The notes beneath the pieces are model-generated. The model searched no databases and was not told the origin of the DNA. It saw only the letters and a program-made list of their open reading frames with translations. A stretch of 64,000 bases of DNA, from NCBI RefSeq assembly GCF_000237925.1, contig NC_031496.1:21273038-21337037 (forward strand), given 5' to 3'. Positions 11,801 through 24,900 of the stretch are shown here, piece after piece. The DNA is from Schistosoma mansoni. Taxonomy: Eukaryota > Platyhelminthes > Trematoda > Strigeidida > Schistosomatidae. How positions within the stretch are numbered: position 1 is the stretch's first letter; every line of letters begins with the position of its first letter. Position numbers and translations under genes: made by a program.

Positions 11801-14800
11801 CACACTTGATCTGCTTTTAAAAAAAATTATTTATATCTAAGATTCCCTTTTTTTTCGTTTTTCACTATAAAATCATCTATCTATTTAGATCTTTTAAACA
11901 TGAGAAACCATCGTGAAATTCCGGTGAGTAAAGTACAAATTACTGATCAAATTCTTGATGCTGCTTATGATTTAGGTAAGTGGAAATTAATTAGCATTAA
12001 TAAAAAAAAATACTCAAGGTATGCTTAGTTGCTTTATAATAATGTAATTATTATGTTGTAATAAACAGACTACATATTCATTTTGGCATTTTTTTTAATA
12101 ATCAGCTACTAGTAGTTTAAAATGCCCAATAGAATATCTGAAATAAATTAATAATTACAAAGTAAATTATTCAAGAATTTAAATAGTTGAATAGCCTTTT
12201 AAGTGTATATATATTTTAATACTCACCAACAAATTATATTCCAGCATGGTATTGGGAACATTGTTGAATTTCATTGAAATCGTAGATTGATCTAAGTTAG
12301 GCAATCATTGAAAAATTAAAGCACTGGACGGCCGTTTCGTCATAGTATGAAACTCTTCAGAAATACGCATCCATGACCGTACAGTCAGGAATCGAAATCA
12401 GGACCTTCGGTCTTAATCGCAAAAGTTTAAATATTCGATCACTAAAACGGGATCCAGTGGTATACATGCCTAACTTTAATTGGTACGCGACGTTGTGTTA
12501 TCATCGTAAATTATCCCCGATGAGTATCTTCCTCAAATCCAACACAAGTGAGCCCTACTGGTTCAACGGGTCTAGAGGTTATAAGTCGGCGTAAGGGACT
12601 AAAAATCCCTATTTCGACTCCTGGTTGCACGGTTATGGATACGCCCTGCTGAGGAATCTTGTACTACGACGAAACGGCCGTCCAAGGCTTTAATTTTTCA
12701 ATGGTTGTCTAACTTAGATCCATTGGTGATTTCAATGAAATTCACCAATCTTCCGGGCAGGATACTGATTATCATATTTCGGTTTGAAGGAATCATAAGA
12801 GTTACAGGATAGTTCAGATTTCTCTTAAGCCCTGCAGTTTAAATGGTTTTTTGCAACAAAATTTAATATAAAACAAATATGTGTACAATAAAATAAATCT
12901 TTTTGTTGAAATTTTTTACACCACTTGCAAATGGCTTAAATTTACAAGTGATTATACGAATGAAAATCTGTTATAGGAAAGCAATATCTCAATAATTACA
13001 TTTCAAATATAAATGATAGCATTTGACCAGTATTTAAAGACAGTTTTCACTTCACACTGATATCAATTGATAGATCAAAACTACAAAATCAAAATATCAG
13101 GTTTTACGTAGGTAAATATCTAGCCATATTATCTTAACGTTTCTACGCTGAATGTTAACTTCCACTTTAGATTAGTAAGTAAATAAGCTCTATTAATAGT
13201 CAATAACGTGAGTCCTACAAAATAATCACATATATAGGAGAAATTGTAAATTATGTTAATGTCTTGACCTTGGATTCACTGAGCAACTGGTTAGTAATAA
13301 CTTAATATCGTGGATGTCTGACGACAATTAAGTGATTTGTATTTGCATTATGACTACGTATTCAATATTTTTTTTATCCTTCATGAAACTGTATACGTTA
13401 AAATGTCACACTTAAAGCATATAATTCTCGGTAAGAGCAAAACAATTATTTCTGAATCCTGAAAGCGTTAAAAAGTGTTAGGCTTATACAATTTAAAATT
13501 AACTGAGATGAGTTAGTATGCACAGTTATAATTTAGCTATTTTATAATCTAATTGTTTCCCTTAGCTCTATAAGAGGATATTTTTTACATGATAATAAAT
13601 GTTACGATGACTTGATAAAGAAAAACTAGTGTGATCCAGATAAAAGGTTTCCTAATATAAATTAGACCTGAAAAGTATTCTTATATTATTTGCAAGTCTA
13701 CCAAAAGTCTTAAGTGGTTAGACATAACTTTTAGGAATCTATGGGCTTAGTTTTTAGGATATGGTTAATGATCATAAACAGAGTTTATCTGTTGTCTTGA
13801 GGGAATAGATACTTTTATTAAGATTAAAAATAGAGTTACTGATTGTCACAGTCAATAAGGTTGTAACAGAAAAAAATCGAATGAACACCGTTGGATGGCA
13901 GCTCAGTGGCCTAGAGGTTAAGCTTTCGCATTTGAGTCCCGTGTGAGGGATCGTGGATGTTGAGGAGTCTATAACTAGGACGAACCGGTCATCCAGTGCT
14001 TCCGGGTTTTTAATAGTGGTCTATCATAGATCGATTCGTGAATCCAACTGTGTTAAAATAATTATTGCATTTTTGGGTTGTTTTACTTTATAAGAAAGGA
14101 TAAATCCTTTTATATAGCCCACAGTGTAATTAAACGTATGAAAATATTCCTAAGACCAAGAACATGGTAATTTTTAATGATTGATGGCTTACTAAGAAAG
14201 AAATCATGAAAGATAACTCAGTGTGTATTAAGCTGTTATTTATCATTCACTTATTTCTAAAATATAATTAAATTAAATATTGTCTCAGTTTAAATTTATT
14301 AATTAAACAAAACTTTACTTTCATCTATCTTCAGTTTAAAAGTAATAATACATCTTTACAGATGGGATCACAGATAGAAGTACTTAATACACTTGAAGGA
14401 TCTTTACTCTAATAACTATATTTCAACTAATATCAATACACAAAGTTTACGTTTAACCTAATTGTTATGCTCTTAGCTATAAAATTATCGCGATATACGA
14501 TTGTCAATTTAGAGTCACCAACTTATTGACCGTACCAATGACACATATACACATATACATTGAGAATAACTTGAGAATAGTAAATTATATAACAATAATC
14601 AATAGGTCAAATAAAAGCCTATAATGAAAGAATTATGAATATGCATATAATATAGTTACTTAATAGTCTTACAATAAGGATATTCGTATAACATTGGTCC
14701 ATAAATAATTATTAGCGGTTACCATTCATTTATTCTAGTCCAGACATAACACTAACGATAGTTGAAACCTTTATGATTTGAGAAAAATTTCTCAATACAT

Positions 14801-15934
14801 TTTAGTGGAATTTCTTTTATTTCTGTTCTACTAATTTTAACCTTTCAGAACGCTTCATACTTGACGAAACTAGAAGAATTCATAATCCTACAAACCCTCC
14901 TTATGTTGATCATAATTTAACACAAATATTCAATGATTTAGTTGGAAATACACAATTTACTATTACAGTAGGTTATGTAATGGTATTGATTTTTTGTTGT
15001 TGATACATTGATGTTTTATGAACTGATAGATATTAAGAAGCTAACAAAGTATCCTAGTAATTTATTGATACCTACTGAGCTTTGATTGACCCTAACTGTT
15101 AACTATAGTACTTAAATAAGGCTAAGGTTATTGATAAATGAATATCTGTTGTTTTTTTACTTTTTTGCTCTGTGCTTATCATTCGATTAAGCAATTTGTA
15201 AATATGTTCAAAATTAATCCGAAAAAAAAAGTAACATTATCTCTTCGATCCAAATTGTACAATAAAAGTAAGGAAAATAAGTGTAATCAATTTTTCAGTT
15301 GAGTGTGCTCAGTTACGTTTAGTCAATTACAATTGTAATATAATATGAGTTATCTAAAAATAACTAAATTGGATAGTTGGTTGACGAGGTTTGTGAAGAC
15401 TAGTTGAGTTTGAAGATGATTTTTGTCAAATAGTCAAATCACTTGAAAAACTAGTGAAAATATGTGGGTAATAGACAGTTATTTTGCCGAAGATCAAACC
15501 TACGAAAGTTAAATTTCATATTTATCCCGTTGTCTTTAGATAGATGAGTTGGGTTTCAATGGTCTACTTTTCCTACTTTAGTTAATTTATGATATACCAT
15601 GTTAGTCTTCTAATTGCACAAACAAGTAAATCCCCTACTTTTAACATTGTTAAACTCCGCTGTTAGTATTATCTTACCATAGCACCGAGAATCTATCTCA
15701 AAGCTAGTCATTGATAAGTGCATAATTCCCTGTTCGGTTGGTTTGTACAGACTATTCCAGTCCAATTATAGTTTTCCTTATAGGTTGACGTCAGATGAAG
15801 TATCCAAGCACGGTTGCGGGGATAAACTAATTAATAATTTCAACTTAAAACAATATATCTGTCAAGTGCTCTGTAGTTTCCAGTCTCTGAAGCTGATATC
15901 AGTACATTGAAGAAACCATTTTCTAATTAAAGAG

Positions 15935-15980
<46 letters not shown>

Positions 15981-18900
15981 CTGAATCTATATTTTCTTCT
16001 TAAATCATATCTTTCATGCCTAATATTTCATACGAACACTGATGCTTTTAAAGCTTATACCAATCTGGAATCTCTCTGTGCTGATATAGTGTGACAACTT
16101 CAGCCGATCCACATATACTGGGTTCTATAATGTGAGTGACTGGGTGACTGAAGTGAAACGAGAAACTTATATTTTACTGCATTGTTTCAACAACTTTTTT
16201 TAATATTTCTGCCATATTTCACATAAAAAACACTTCATTTATTGCATTTATAGGCTACACCAGTGGTACAAAACGAATTATTTGTAAAAACTTCAAACAA
16301 AAGTTATAAAAAGCAAATAACCAATCTTTACCGTGTAAGTCCAGATTAAAATTAATGATTTATTCTTATATTTGAATTCTCACATTCAGGTTTTACGTGA
16401 AAGAAATAAAAGTTAACAGTAGTTAGTGCCGTTTGTACCTAATAGAGAAAATGGTAGTGAAGATTCGTAGTTTTCAGTGTTACGCTTCAGGATGTTCAGA
16501 CTGGAAGTGTATTGTATGTAAAACTGCACCATATGATATTGTTTTTCCTGTGTACAATCCCATCTGAGGTCACTTCAATAAACTTGATTTCTCTGGGGCG
16601 TGTTTTACTGTAAAGCTAGATATCCTTTTCAATACCGCATAGATTTTGAAACTAAAAGTATTTTCAAGTATTGTACAAGAGATCCATTAAAACTTCTGGA
16701 TTCGCTACTGTTATCATTATTCAAAGTAACAAATAATCCTCATAATCTACATTTATGCACATCAATATAAATATACTCCCAATTGACTTATATGCATGAT
16801 TGTATCTACAATGAAATTGATTGAATAACAAATAAAATTGGATTGTGATGCGAGATTCATTTATACATTTGACTAAACAGCGTTTTGACATTTAAGCTGA
16901 TATCAGTTCATGATAAAAATAGACCCTTAAATTTAATTGTTAACCCTAACCATCAACTGTAAATTATAATTCTAATTCCTTAGACTGGTTTATAAGCCTC
17001 ATTTTGTCATAGTAAGTAGATGGACATTCTCAAGGTCACTTTACCATCACTCAAAGGTCATTCATAATTTATCTTCTCATCTCTTAATATCACAGATAAT
17101 TTTGTTTGAAGAATTGTGTGTGTAAAAAATGTGTACATAAAATTACTCTTATCTAGATTTTAGATGAATTACGTGAACAAATAAGTGAACTAAAAGAAGA
17201 GAATAAAAATTTACGTACACAATTAGATGAATACAAAAATTGGGCTGATAGAAGTATGTTGGTTTGTTTGTGAAGACTTTTAGTAATTTTTTTATGCATC
17301 GTTGGAATCATGAGTCAATTGAAGGTAGACCGCCATGGAAAAACTGGAAGCACTGGACTTCCGTTTCGTCCTATTGTGGGACTCCTCGGTAGTGCGCATC
17401 TACGATCCCGCCTCGCGAGATCCGAACCCGGGACATACCAGAATCGCGCGCGAGCACTTAACCGATAGACCACTGAGCCGGCATCCAACGGTGTTAATGT
17501 CTAACTTCAACCAATCCACGAAATTGAGCAACCATTTCACCAATGTCTTCAGTGAGTTGATATCTTTCAACAGACCTCGTTAAACTACAATGGTTACTGC
17601 TTCTCACCTGAACTCTAGGAAATACCTCATGGAGCCAGTCACTAGTGAGCATATGATAAGTGGGTTGTTTATGGAGATTTCTAGTAATTTTTTATATATA
17701 GTTGAAATCATGCTTCCAGGTTTTCCATGGTGGTCTAGCTTCAATTGACTCATGATTTTCAACTATATATGATAAAAGTATGTTCTCTATAATTCTATCT
17801 ATTTGCATAGAATTTTCTTCTTTTTTTCGTTAAAATAATTCATTTCATGTAAATGTTTGTTGTAACACAATTTTATTATTAACTGGAATCCCTTATGTAC
17901 TAATGTTATGATTCTTAATTCTAGTTGATTTAAAACTTTCGCTATGAAAACTTTTAGTTCTACAGTCTATAGATGACAAGCAAACTATAAATATCTCTTA
18001 GTTCCCCGAACTTGGATCACTTCCGCTAACACTATTTACAAATATAGTCATTATCTTTACCAAATTATTGCTATACAACTTTAAGGAATTTGTAACTAAA
18101 CTTTATAGAATGGACGTTATCTACTAGTCAATTTCTAATGATATATATATATATATACATAGTCATTTGTTTAAGATTACAATTCTTGTTACAGACTGTG
18201 AACAAAGATGCATTGAAGGTCCAGATGAAAAAGTCAATGAATCGACATTTACATGGCATGCAAAGTTAAACGCCCTTTTAGATCAATATAGATCAGAAAA
18301 TGAAATTCTAAAGTAAGTTAGTTATTGATGTTTTACCATAGTTTAGTTGATAATTTTAATAAATTCATGGAAAAACATCTAAAAAGTTTATTTCATATCA
18401 TATAACTACGATAATAGACTTTTCGTTCACTGAATCTTATACACATAAATTAATAATCAACCATACAGTGAATTAAAGACTAAGTTTAGAAACTGATCTA
18501 CATGAACATTGTTATCCAAGAAGCTGAGCTTTAATAAAAAAGATCTATTAGGTAAACGTATTCAATATCTCTTATCTCATATATGTAAATAAATATCTAA
18601 TAATGAGATGCTCCGAAACAGCTAGTCAACACTGTTTTTAAAAATGAGGTACTATACAGTATTTGGTTACTTTTGTTATAAATCCTATTCGATTGTTTAC
18701 CATAGTTCCTAATTATGTTAAATGAAAGTGACAGTATTAGTGAAACCTATTTGAATATCTATGAGTTTACTATCACATATTATTGAATTATTCGATTCAT
18801 CCTACTAATTACTATTATTAACAACTGTACATTGACTGGTCAATCTAGTTGAACGTTTATAGATATTCTATAAGTTATAGATGAGATAAGCTAAGTGTCT

Positions 18901-21900
18901 GATGTGCTTGACGTGACTATACTAATAATAAACTAGATTTCGACAGAATTAGTACTCGACCTTTCTCATCAATAATTTTTCTAAATAATGTTTTTCTTGT
19001 GTATTAGAAATATGTAAAATGTCTCTTATGATTAGCGAGGACAATTACCTTGTTGCTAAATCTCTTTGAAGATAAGACAAATTTATTTAAACAACTATTC
19101 TCAGGAACATAAGATAATTTGATTTGTATCCGTTTAGATTATTCCGTTGTTGACACTGAGTGAATTCGATCAGTCCAAACCATCATAAATCAAAATTCAT
19201 ATCCGATGTACAGGTGAATAGCTATTTGCACTTAGTAAATAAATTGATAATCCACTACTGCTTGAAGCTGACGGTATTGGATTCAAATCCTAGAGTGAAT
19301 ATCTACTCTGAGCTGCAGGTATATTCAGATGACGAATCCAAAATAGAACGAAACACGTATCTTAAATTACATTGCTAGCCAAATTCCATCTATTTCATAT
19401 AGGGGAATTGTAATATTTACTAAATCATCTAACAGTTAAATATTCAAACAGAATATTTTAAATTTTAAAGAAGCTCTTCAGTGTACAAATTATTAGGTTG
19501 AAGTTTTGAAGTGTAATTGATTAAAAGTTTATTTTACCTTTAAATGTACACTACAACCGTAAAGTAAGATTTTCATGGTCATTGCAATGTCCGATAATTT
19601 ATTTGTTCTATGAAAAGGGTTTTTGTAAATGTTATTGTAATTTAATAGTTGAGTTCATGAGGCAGTTGAAGCTCGACCACCATGGAAAACCTGGAAGCAC
19701 TGGACCGCCGTTTCATTCCAGTGAGACTCCTCAGCAGTGCGCGTTCACGATCTCTCTCTGAGAGATCTGAACCCAGGACCTATCAGTCTCACGCGCGAGC
19801 GCTTAAACTCTAGATCACTAAGCCGTTATCCAACAGTGTCAATCTCTGAATTCAACCAATTGTTAACAAGACCAATGAAATGTTTGTTCATTTCTTGAAT
19901 CAATTTATTGCTGGCAAAATATTTGTTATCAATTTATTTATTAAGCATTCTGTCTTACTATCCTAATGAAACGTATCAGTTATTGTTGTTTTCTTTTCAA
20001 CTGTTTGTTAACCAAAAATAAAGATTATTGATTGATTTTATTTCATTGAAATTAATTAATTAATTGTTATATTATTAAATTAAACCTTGTAAGTGTCTCA
20101 ACGGATTAAATAACGAAGTGTTCTTCCTTCTTGAATATCATACATACTTTATTAAATGGTATAATGAATCTTCTCGTGAATTATGTTCAGAAGAGGTTTT
20201 TTGTGTAGATTTCAGCATTATTCATAGTTGAAATCATGAGTCAATTGAAGCTAGACCACCATGGAAACCCTGGAAGCACTGGACCGCCGTTTCATTCCAG
20301 TGAGACTCCTCAGCAGTGCGCATTCACGATCTCTCTCTGAGAGATCTGAACCCAGGACCTATCAGTCTCACGCGCGAGCGCTTAAACTCTAGATCACTAA
20401 GCCGTTATCCAACAGTGTCAATCTCTGNNNNNNNNNNNNNNNNNNNNNNNNNNNNNNNNNNNNNNNNNNNNNNNNNNNNNNNNNNNNNNNNNNNNNNNNN
20501 NNNNNNNNNNNNNNNNNNNNNNNNNNNNNNNNNNNNNNNNNNNNNNNNNNNNNNNNNNNNNNNNNNNNNNNNNNNNNNNNNNNNNNNNNNNNNNNNNNNN
20601 NNNNNNNNNNNNNNNNNNNNNNNNNNNATTTGTGTATTATAAAACCTATATGTTATATCTAGAGCCTTGATTCTTAATATGCCGCGAACTACTTGACTAC
20701 TTGAACGATAGAACCCGCAAACGTCGCAAAAGAGAGAAGACAAAGACTGGTAAGCAGGAAGTCTATTGCCCCAAACAGTGTCAAAATATAGCACAGAAAT
20801 CTCGTGTATTTATAGTTTTTGGCTGAAAGTAAATTATCATTTAGGTCAACCAATAAGCACATAGGTATCAAACTAATCCATCCAATGGGGAAGCTCCACG
20901 TTGGCATTTCTAGAACATTCCCCTAGCCCTGATTGGATGGAATGTCTGCGGCTCTTCCTGGGCTTCCTAGAGCCTCCTCGACTTCACCTGTGGACCATCC
21001 TCACACTATAGATTATTGATTCGATCTTTAAAAGTTTCTATTGGATGAATATAGTGAAAGAATGTTAAATGAATCAAAATAATTGTTCATAAGCTTATTT
21101 ATATTTTAATAGTTTAATTTATGAGTTAATCTAAGCTAAATAACCATAGAAAACCCGGAAGTACTGAATGGCCGTTTCATCCTAGTATAACACTTCTCAG
21201 CAGTGCACAACCACGATCCACACGCAGGACTTGAACCTAGAACCTTCGGTCTCGTGCGCGAAAGCTTAACTCTAGACCACAGAGTCGGGATCCAATGGTG
21301 TTAATGTCTAACTTCAATCGATCCTTGCTCTTACGCAACCCTTTGATTCATTATCACGGGATTTTTTTTTGAATTTATGCGGAATTATCCATCGTTTGTC
21401 ATATTTGATTTTTACTGATTATTTTCAGTTCCCATGGTGGACATTTTTGTACATGATCTAAACCATTCAGTTTTACCAGACCTCATATGAAGAATATAAC
21501 TTATTCATACAGTTAGTACACTAAAAAACATCTGGTAGAAACTATGAGCGATTTTATGATATATTGTTTCTCATGAACCAAAATTGCAGAATATCGGAAG
21601 GTAAAACAATCCTAATCAGCATTTCTCATAGTGATATCTACATGTATATAGGAAGAATTTATTAGAGATAACAACCAAAACATAAGTATAAATAACAATA
21701 GACATCAAACTAGTAGTCTGCAAATATACTACACCGAATATAGTTTATTATAATCAGTTACAAAGCAACCTTATAACTGAATGAATGTAAATGATACCTC
21801 ATTAAGTGTATACTATTTGAAGTGATTCTTACTGAACCAAACTGATTGATAATTGTTTTATCTGAGTTGACTGATATTCACTTCCTACTATATTGTAAGT

Positions 21901-24900
21901 TATATCCGATAAGCTAAAATTTCATGTTTAATAGAGAAGTATTCAAGTTTTAAATTTTATAATCACCATAAGCACTATTTGGAAAGAATAAAGTGAAGTG
22001 TGAATCTGTTAGAAACATTCAAAAATACAAATAATCTACTAATCTTATCAAGTAAATATTGGCACTATACCATCACATATATACTTCAATGATAACCATT
22101 AATTAAACACTGACAACAAAATCGATGTCACTTTAGTTCATTACAAATACTTGTCATAATATTCAATTATTTCATTCACTATTGTGCATTTACTCTGATG
22201 AACTTTAGATCACAGAATCTTATCTTAGCCAGATCTCAATCGGTATTACGTGAAGAAAGAGAGCGTATGAATAGAGAACAAGAAGAACTTAGTCGAGAAT
22301 TAGCAAATGTAAAAAAGTAATTTGAAAACTAGTTCAGTTTGGTTATATGTATATTTCTGTATATTATTAATGAGCCGTGTTTCATTCATTTATCTGAACA
22401 AATAAATATTGGTACAAGGGGGCACCAAACACATATGGGCCGCACATTAACAATGAAACCAGCAGCAGTTATCATTGATTTGTGTGTGGGTTGTGATGCT
22501 GCCCTTGTGCCCGAACCGAAGCAGGTGGTTTTCTTAGAGGGCCACTTCCCGAGCCTCTGACCTAAAAGTTTAATCCACAAGGCAGTGGAGCGACGTTAAA
22601 AGGTGCAATCCCATGGTAGCCGGTAACCGACAATAGGTTCGTATGTCATTTTTTCCCTCAGGATCCTGGAGCCCATGTGCACCAATGTTTTAAAATCAGG
22701 GTATTCCGATTCCCCTAAGTGGATCATTAGTACTTAACAATCAGTTTTAGACCCGGACATCTGTTTTTCGTCCGCTTGATTTTGTAAACAACACTCTCAT
22801 CGCGAGAAGGTAGTGAGTAGGACTTTCCTGTAAGTGGCTGTATACGTGTGGCCATGTGGGAGCATTACAAGAGGGAGAGCAGATTCTCCCCACCCTCGGC
22901 CGTACCGGGACAATTGAGGGACATAAACCATGTGTACTTTTTTGAAATTTTATTTCAAGGATACTAAGGAAGAAGCAAAAATCATATCGTAAAGCCTAAC
23001 TTAACATATAAGTACACCACATCAAGTTGTAACATCACTTCCTTCAGGTTTAAAAAAATCAAATGGAATGACTTTACAAGATGGAGTTCGAGAAGCTAGT
23101 TACTATTCAACACTTTAAAAAGGTATCAAACTCCACTGCCGAATAGGTGCATTATTTTAATCTTCTCTATTCAAAACGTTTAAATAATGGAATTCTAATT
23201 GATTTTATAAAACCAAAATGTGTTTTTAAGTGACCTAAGAAATCGATCTCAGTTGTCTTATTATTAAATCGCTTTAAATTTCTCCTGAGGAAATGAAAAA
23301 TTTAGTTTTCCAAACGCTATCGAGGCTATGTCTCTTGATTATCCAGTAGGATAATGGAGTTATATCAGGGCGACGAAAGTAACTAAATCCTCTAACGACT
23401 TTGTTAAATAGAAGTTTTACACCGATCTTGAGATAGACCACAAACCAGATTTTGAAATCGTCATTCATGTAGTCGATAAAAACTAATCTTCGTAAAGAAT
23501 TTCTTTTTTAGGCAATCTAACTATACAACTTAAAAAAGACATTCGCTTATCACTTAGAAATTTGTTCATGAAAGTCAAAAAAGTGAGATTATTTATTTCA
23601 GGTCCAGTTCTATTCACGGGCATCGGGATCTCCACATTGATTACTGATGACTGTGAATTATGTAGATCTGTACTACCGATAATTTTAAAACAAGCAGAAA
23701 ACGGATGTAGAATTCTTCTTAGTTTTCCGTGATTAGCTGTCTGAATTGAGCTATGTTCAAACTGGAATGAAGTATAAAATTTACGTATTGTAAACAAATA
23801 TTGGCGCTAAATTATGTGATTAGCTGCATACCTACCTATCCAGTATAGCTGTGTGGATATTAATAAATATGATCTATTTCTTTTTGTGATAAATGTCATT
23901 TCACCAGCCAGCTTTAGCCTATGGAAAAACAGTAAACAATAAAGCCTTAAAGAATATTTGTACTTACAACCAGCCTTCGAATCTCAAATTAAAAATGGTT
24001 AATGATGTTGACTATTTACATTTTGTCAGCATTTTGTTGGTGATTGATGCTATCCACTGCGAAACAGTACCTTTATGTCAGTTATTAGAATGAGCTATGC
24101 TGTTTACAAACTTACTAACATACATTCATTCATATTTGTAAACTGAAATAGATATCCTTTATTGAAATATTCATAACTTTTCTGTTTACCACATACTTTA
24201 GAGTTTGGATTTTACAATATTTATCATGAAACTTTATGTGGGGAAACATTGTACACCAAATTTTTGCAATGAATCTTATTTACAAGTATTTATTTTAAAC
24301 TACTAAACAATATATTATCAAATGCATTGTGACTGCCAATGACAGCATAACATTACGAATAATAGCCGCACGTGTTTGCCAAAAGATTTGGCTAGATAGT
24401 AAATCCAAAAGCATCGAACAGGTATATCCACCGATTTTACACTTCATGAATCGAAAAAGTAGTAAATGAACAGGTTGAACAAACTGCTCAGTATTCTCAA
24501 CATGTGGCATTGCATTTTGTTAGTAGTTTTATCTATCAACTCTTTTTCCTTTCTAGAAAACTGGCACAGTCACCAACCCAATGTCCTATACATTATGGAT
24601 ATCGACGGTCCAATATACCAGTTCCGAACAATGGTAATTATTCTGTTCATGATTGTTCAAAACACCCTATACTTAACAAACAAGATGGAGGTATGTATAT
24701 TTGTCAATCGATAAAAAGTCAGTTACCAATACATTATTAATCATGAGAGGTAGCCATCGACTATTTGAACTCATGCAAACTGGCAAAACGTTTACTAGAC
24801 TTATCTGCCATAAAATTTACTGTCAAAATTTGCGGAAAAAACCAAATTAGGACATTTTATACCAATATATTCTCCCTTATGTTTTAGAAGTTATTTTATA

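Larger units (their letters stand above)
12256..12755. mobile_element. Head-to-head pair of hammerhead SINEs
   Basis: Two copies of the tRNA-headed hammerhead SINE family face each other. The left copy reads on the minus strand (12256 to about 12500), the right on the plus strand (about 12540-12755). Their outer arms form an inverted repeat: 12256-12342 (ttcattgaaatc, then gatctaagttaggcaatcattgaaaaattaaag) and 12666-12755 carry the same words in reverse complement. Each arm contains ACGGCCGT, the stem III palindrome. The pair sits in the intron between exons 3 and 4 of gene 1. Confidence 0.8.
14060..17150. other. Intronic sequence of gene 1 with a (TA)n run
   Basis: Apart from exon 4 (14849-14967), this is AT-rich intron. 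A (TA)n microsatellite lies at 15936-15979 and a LINE 3'-end fragment at about 16060-16150. Nothing else is supported. Confidence 0.5.

Noticed and set aside
13896-13920. tRNA gene suggested by the A-box-like GCTCAGTGG
   Set aside because: No cloverleaf can be completed. The match is the tRNA-derived head of the SINE.
17335-17583. 82-codon plus-strand frame with ATG
   Set aside because: It is the antisense reading of a hammerhead SINE; no splice sites or family similarity.
20316-20794. Open frames spanning the N gap on both strands
   Set aside because: They consist mainly of undetermined bases and SINE sequence.
23048-23119. Possible extra exon of gene 1 after cttccttcag
   Set aside because: With the incoming phase it runs into a stop within 18 codons. 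The direct join of exon 7 to 24557 keeps the frame, so it was left out.
24466-24740. Two overlapping plus-strand frames near exon 8
   Set aside because: Only the frame from 24557 fits the incoming phase and donor; the other is an out-of-frame shadow.
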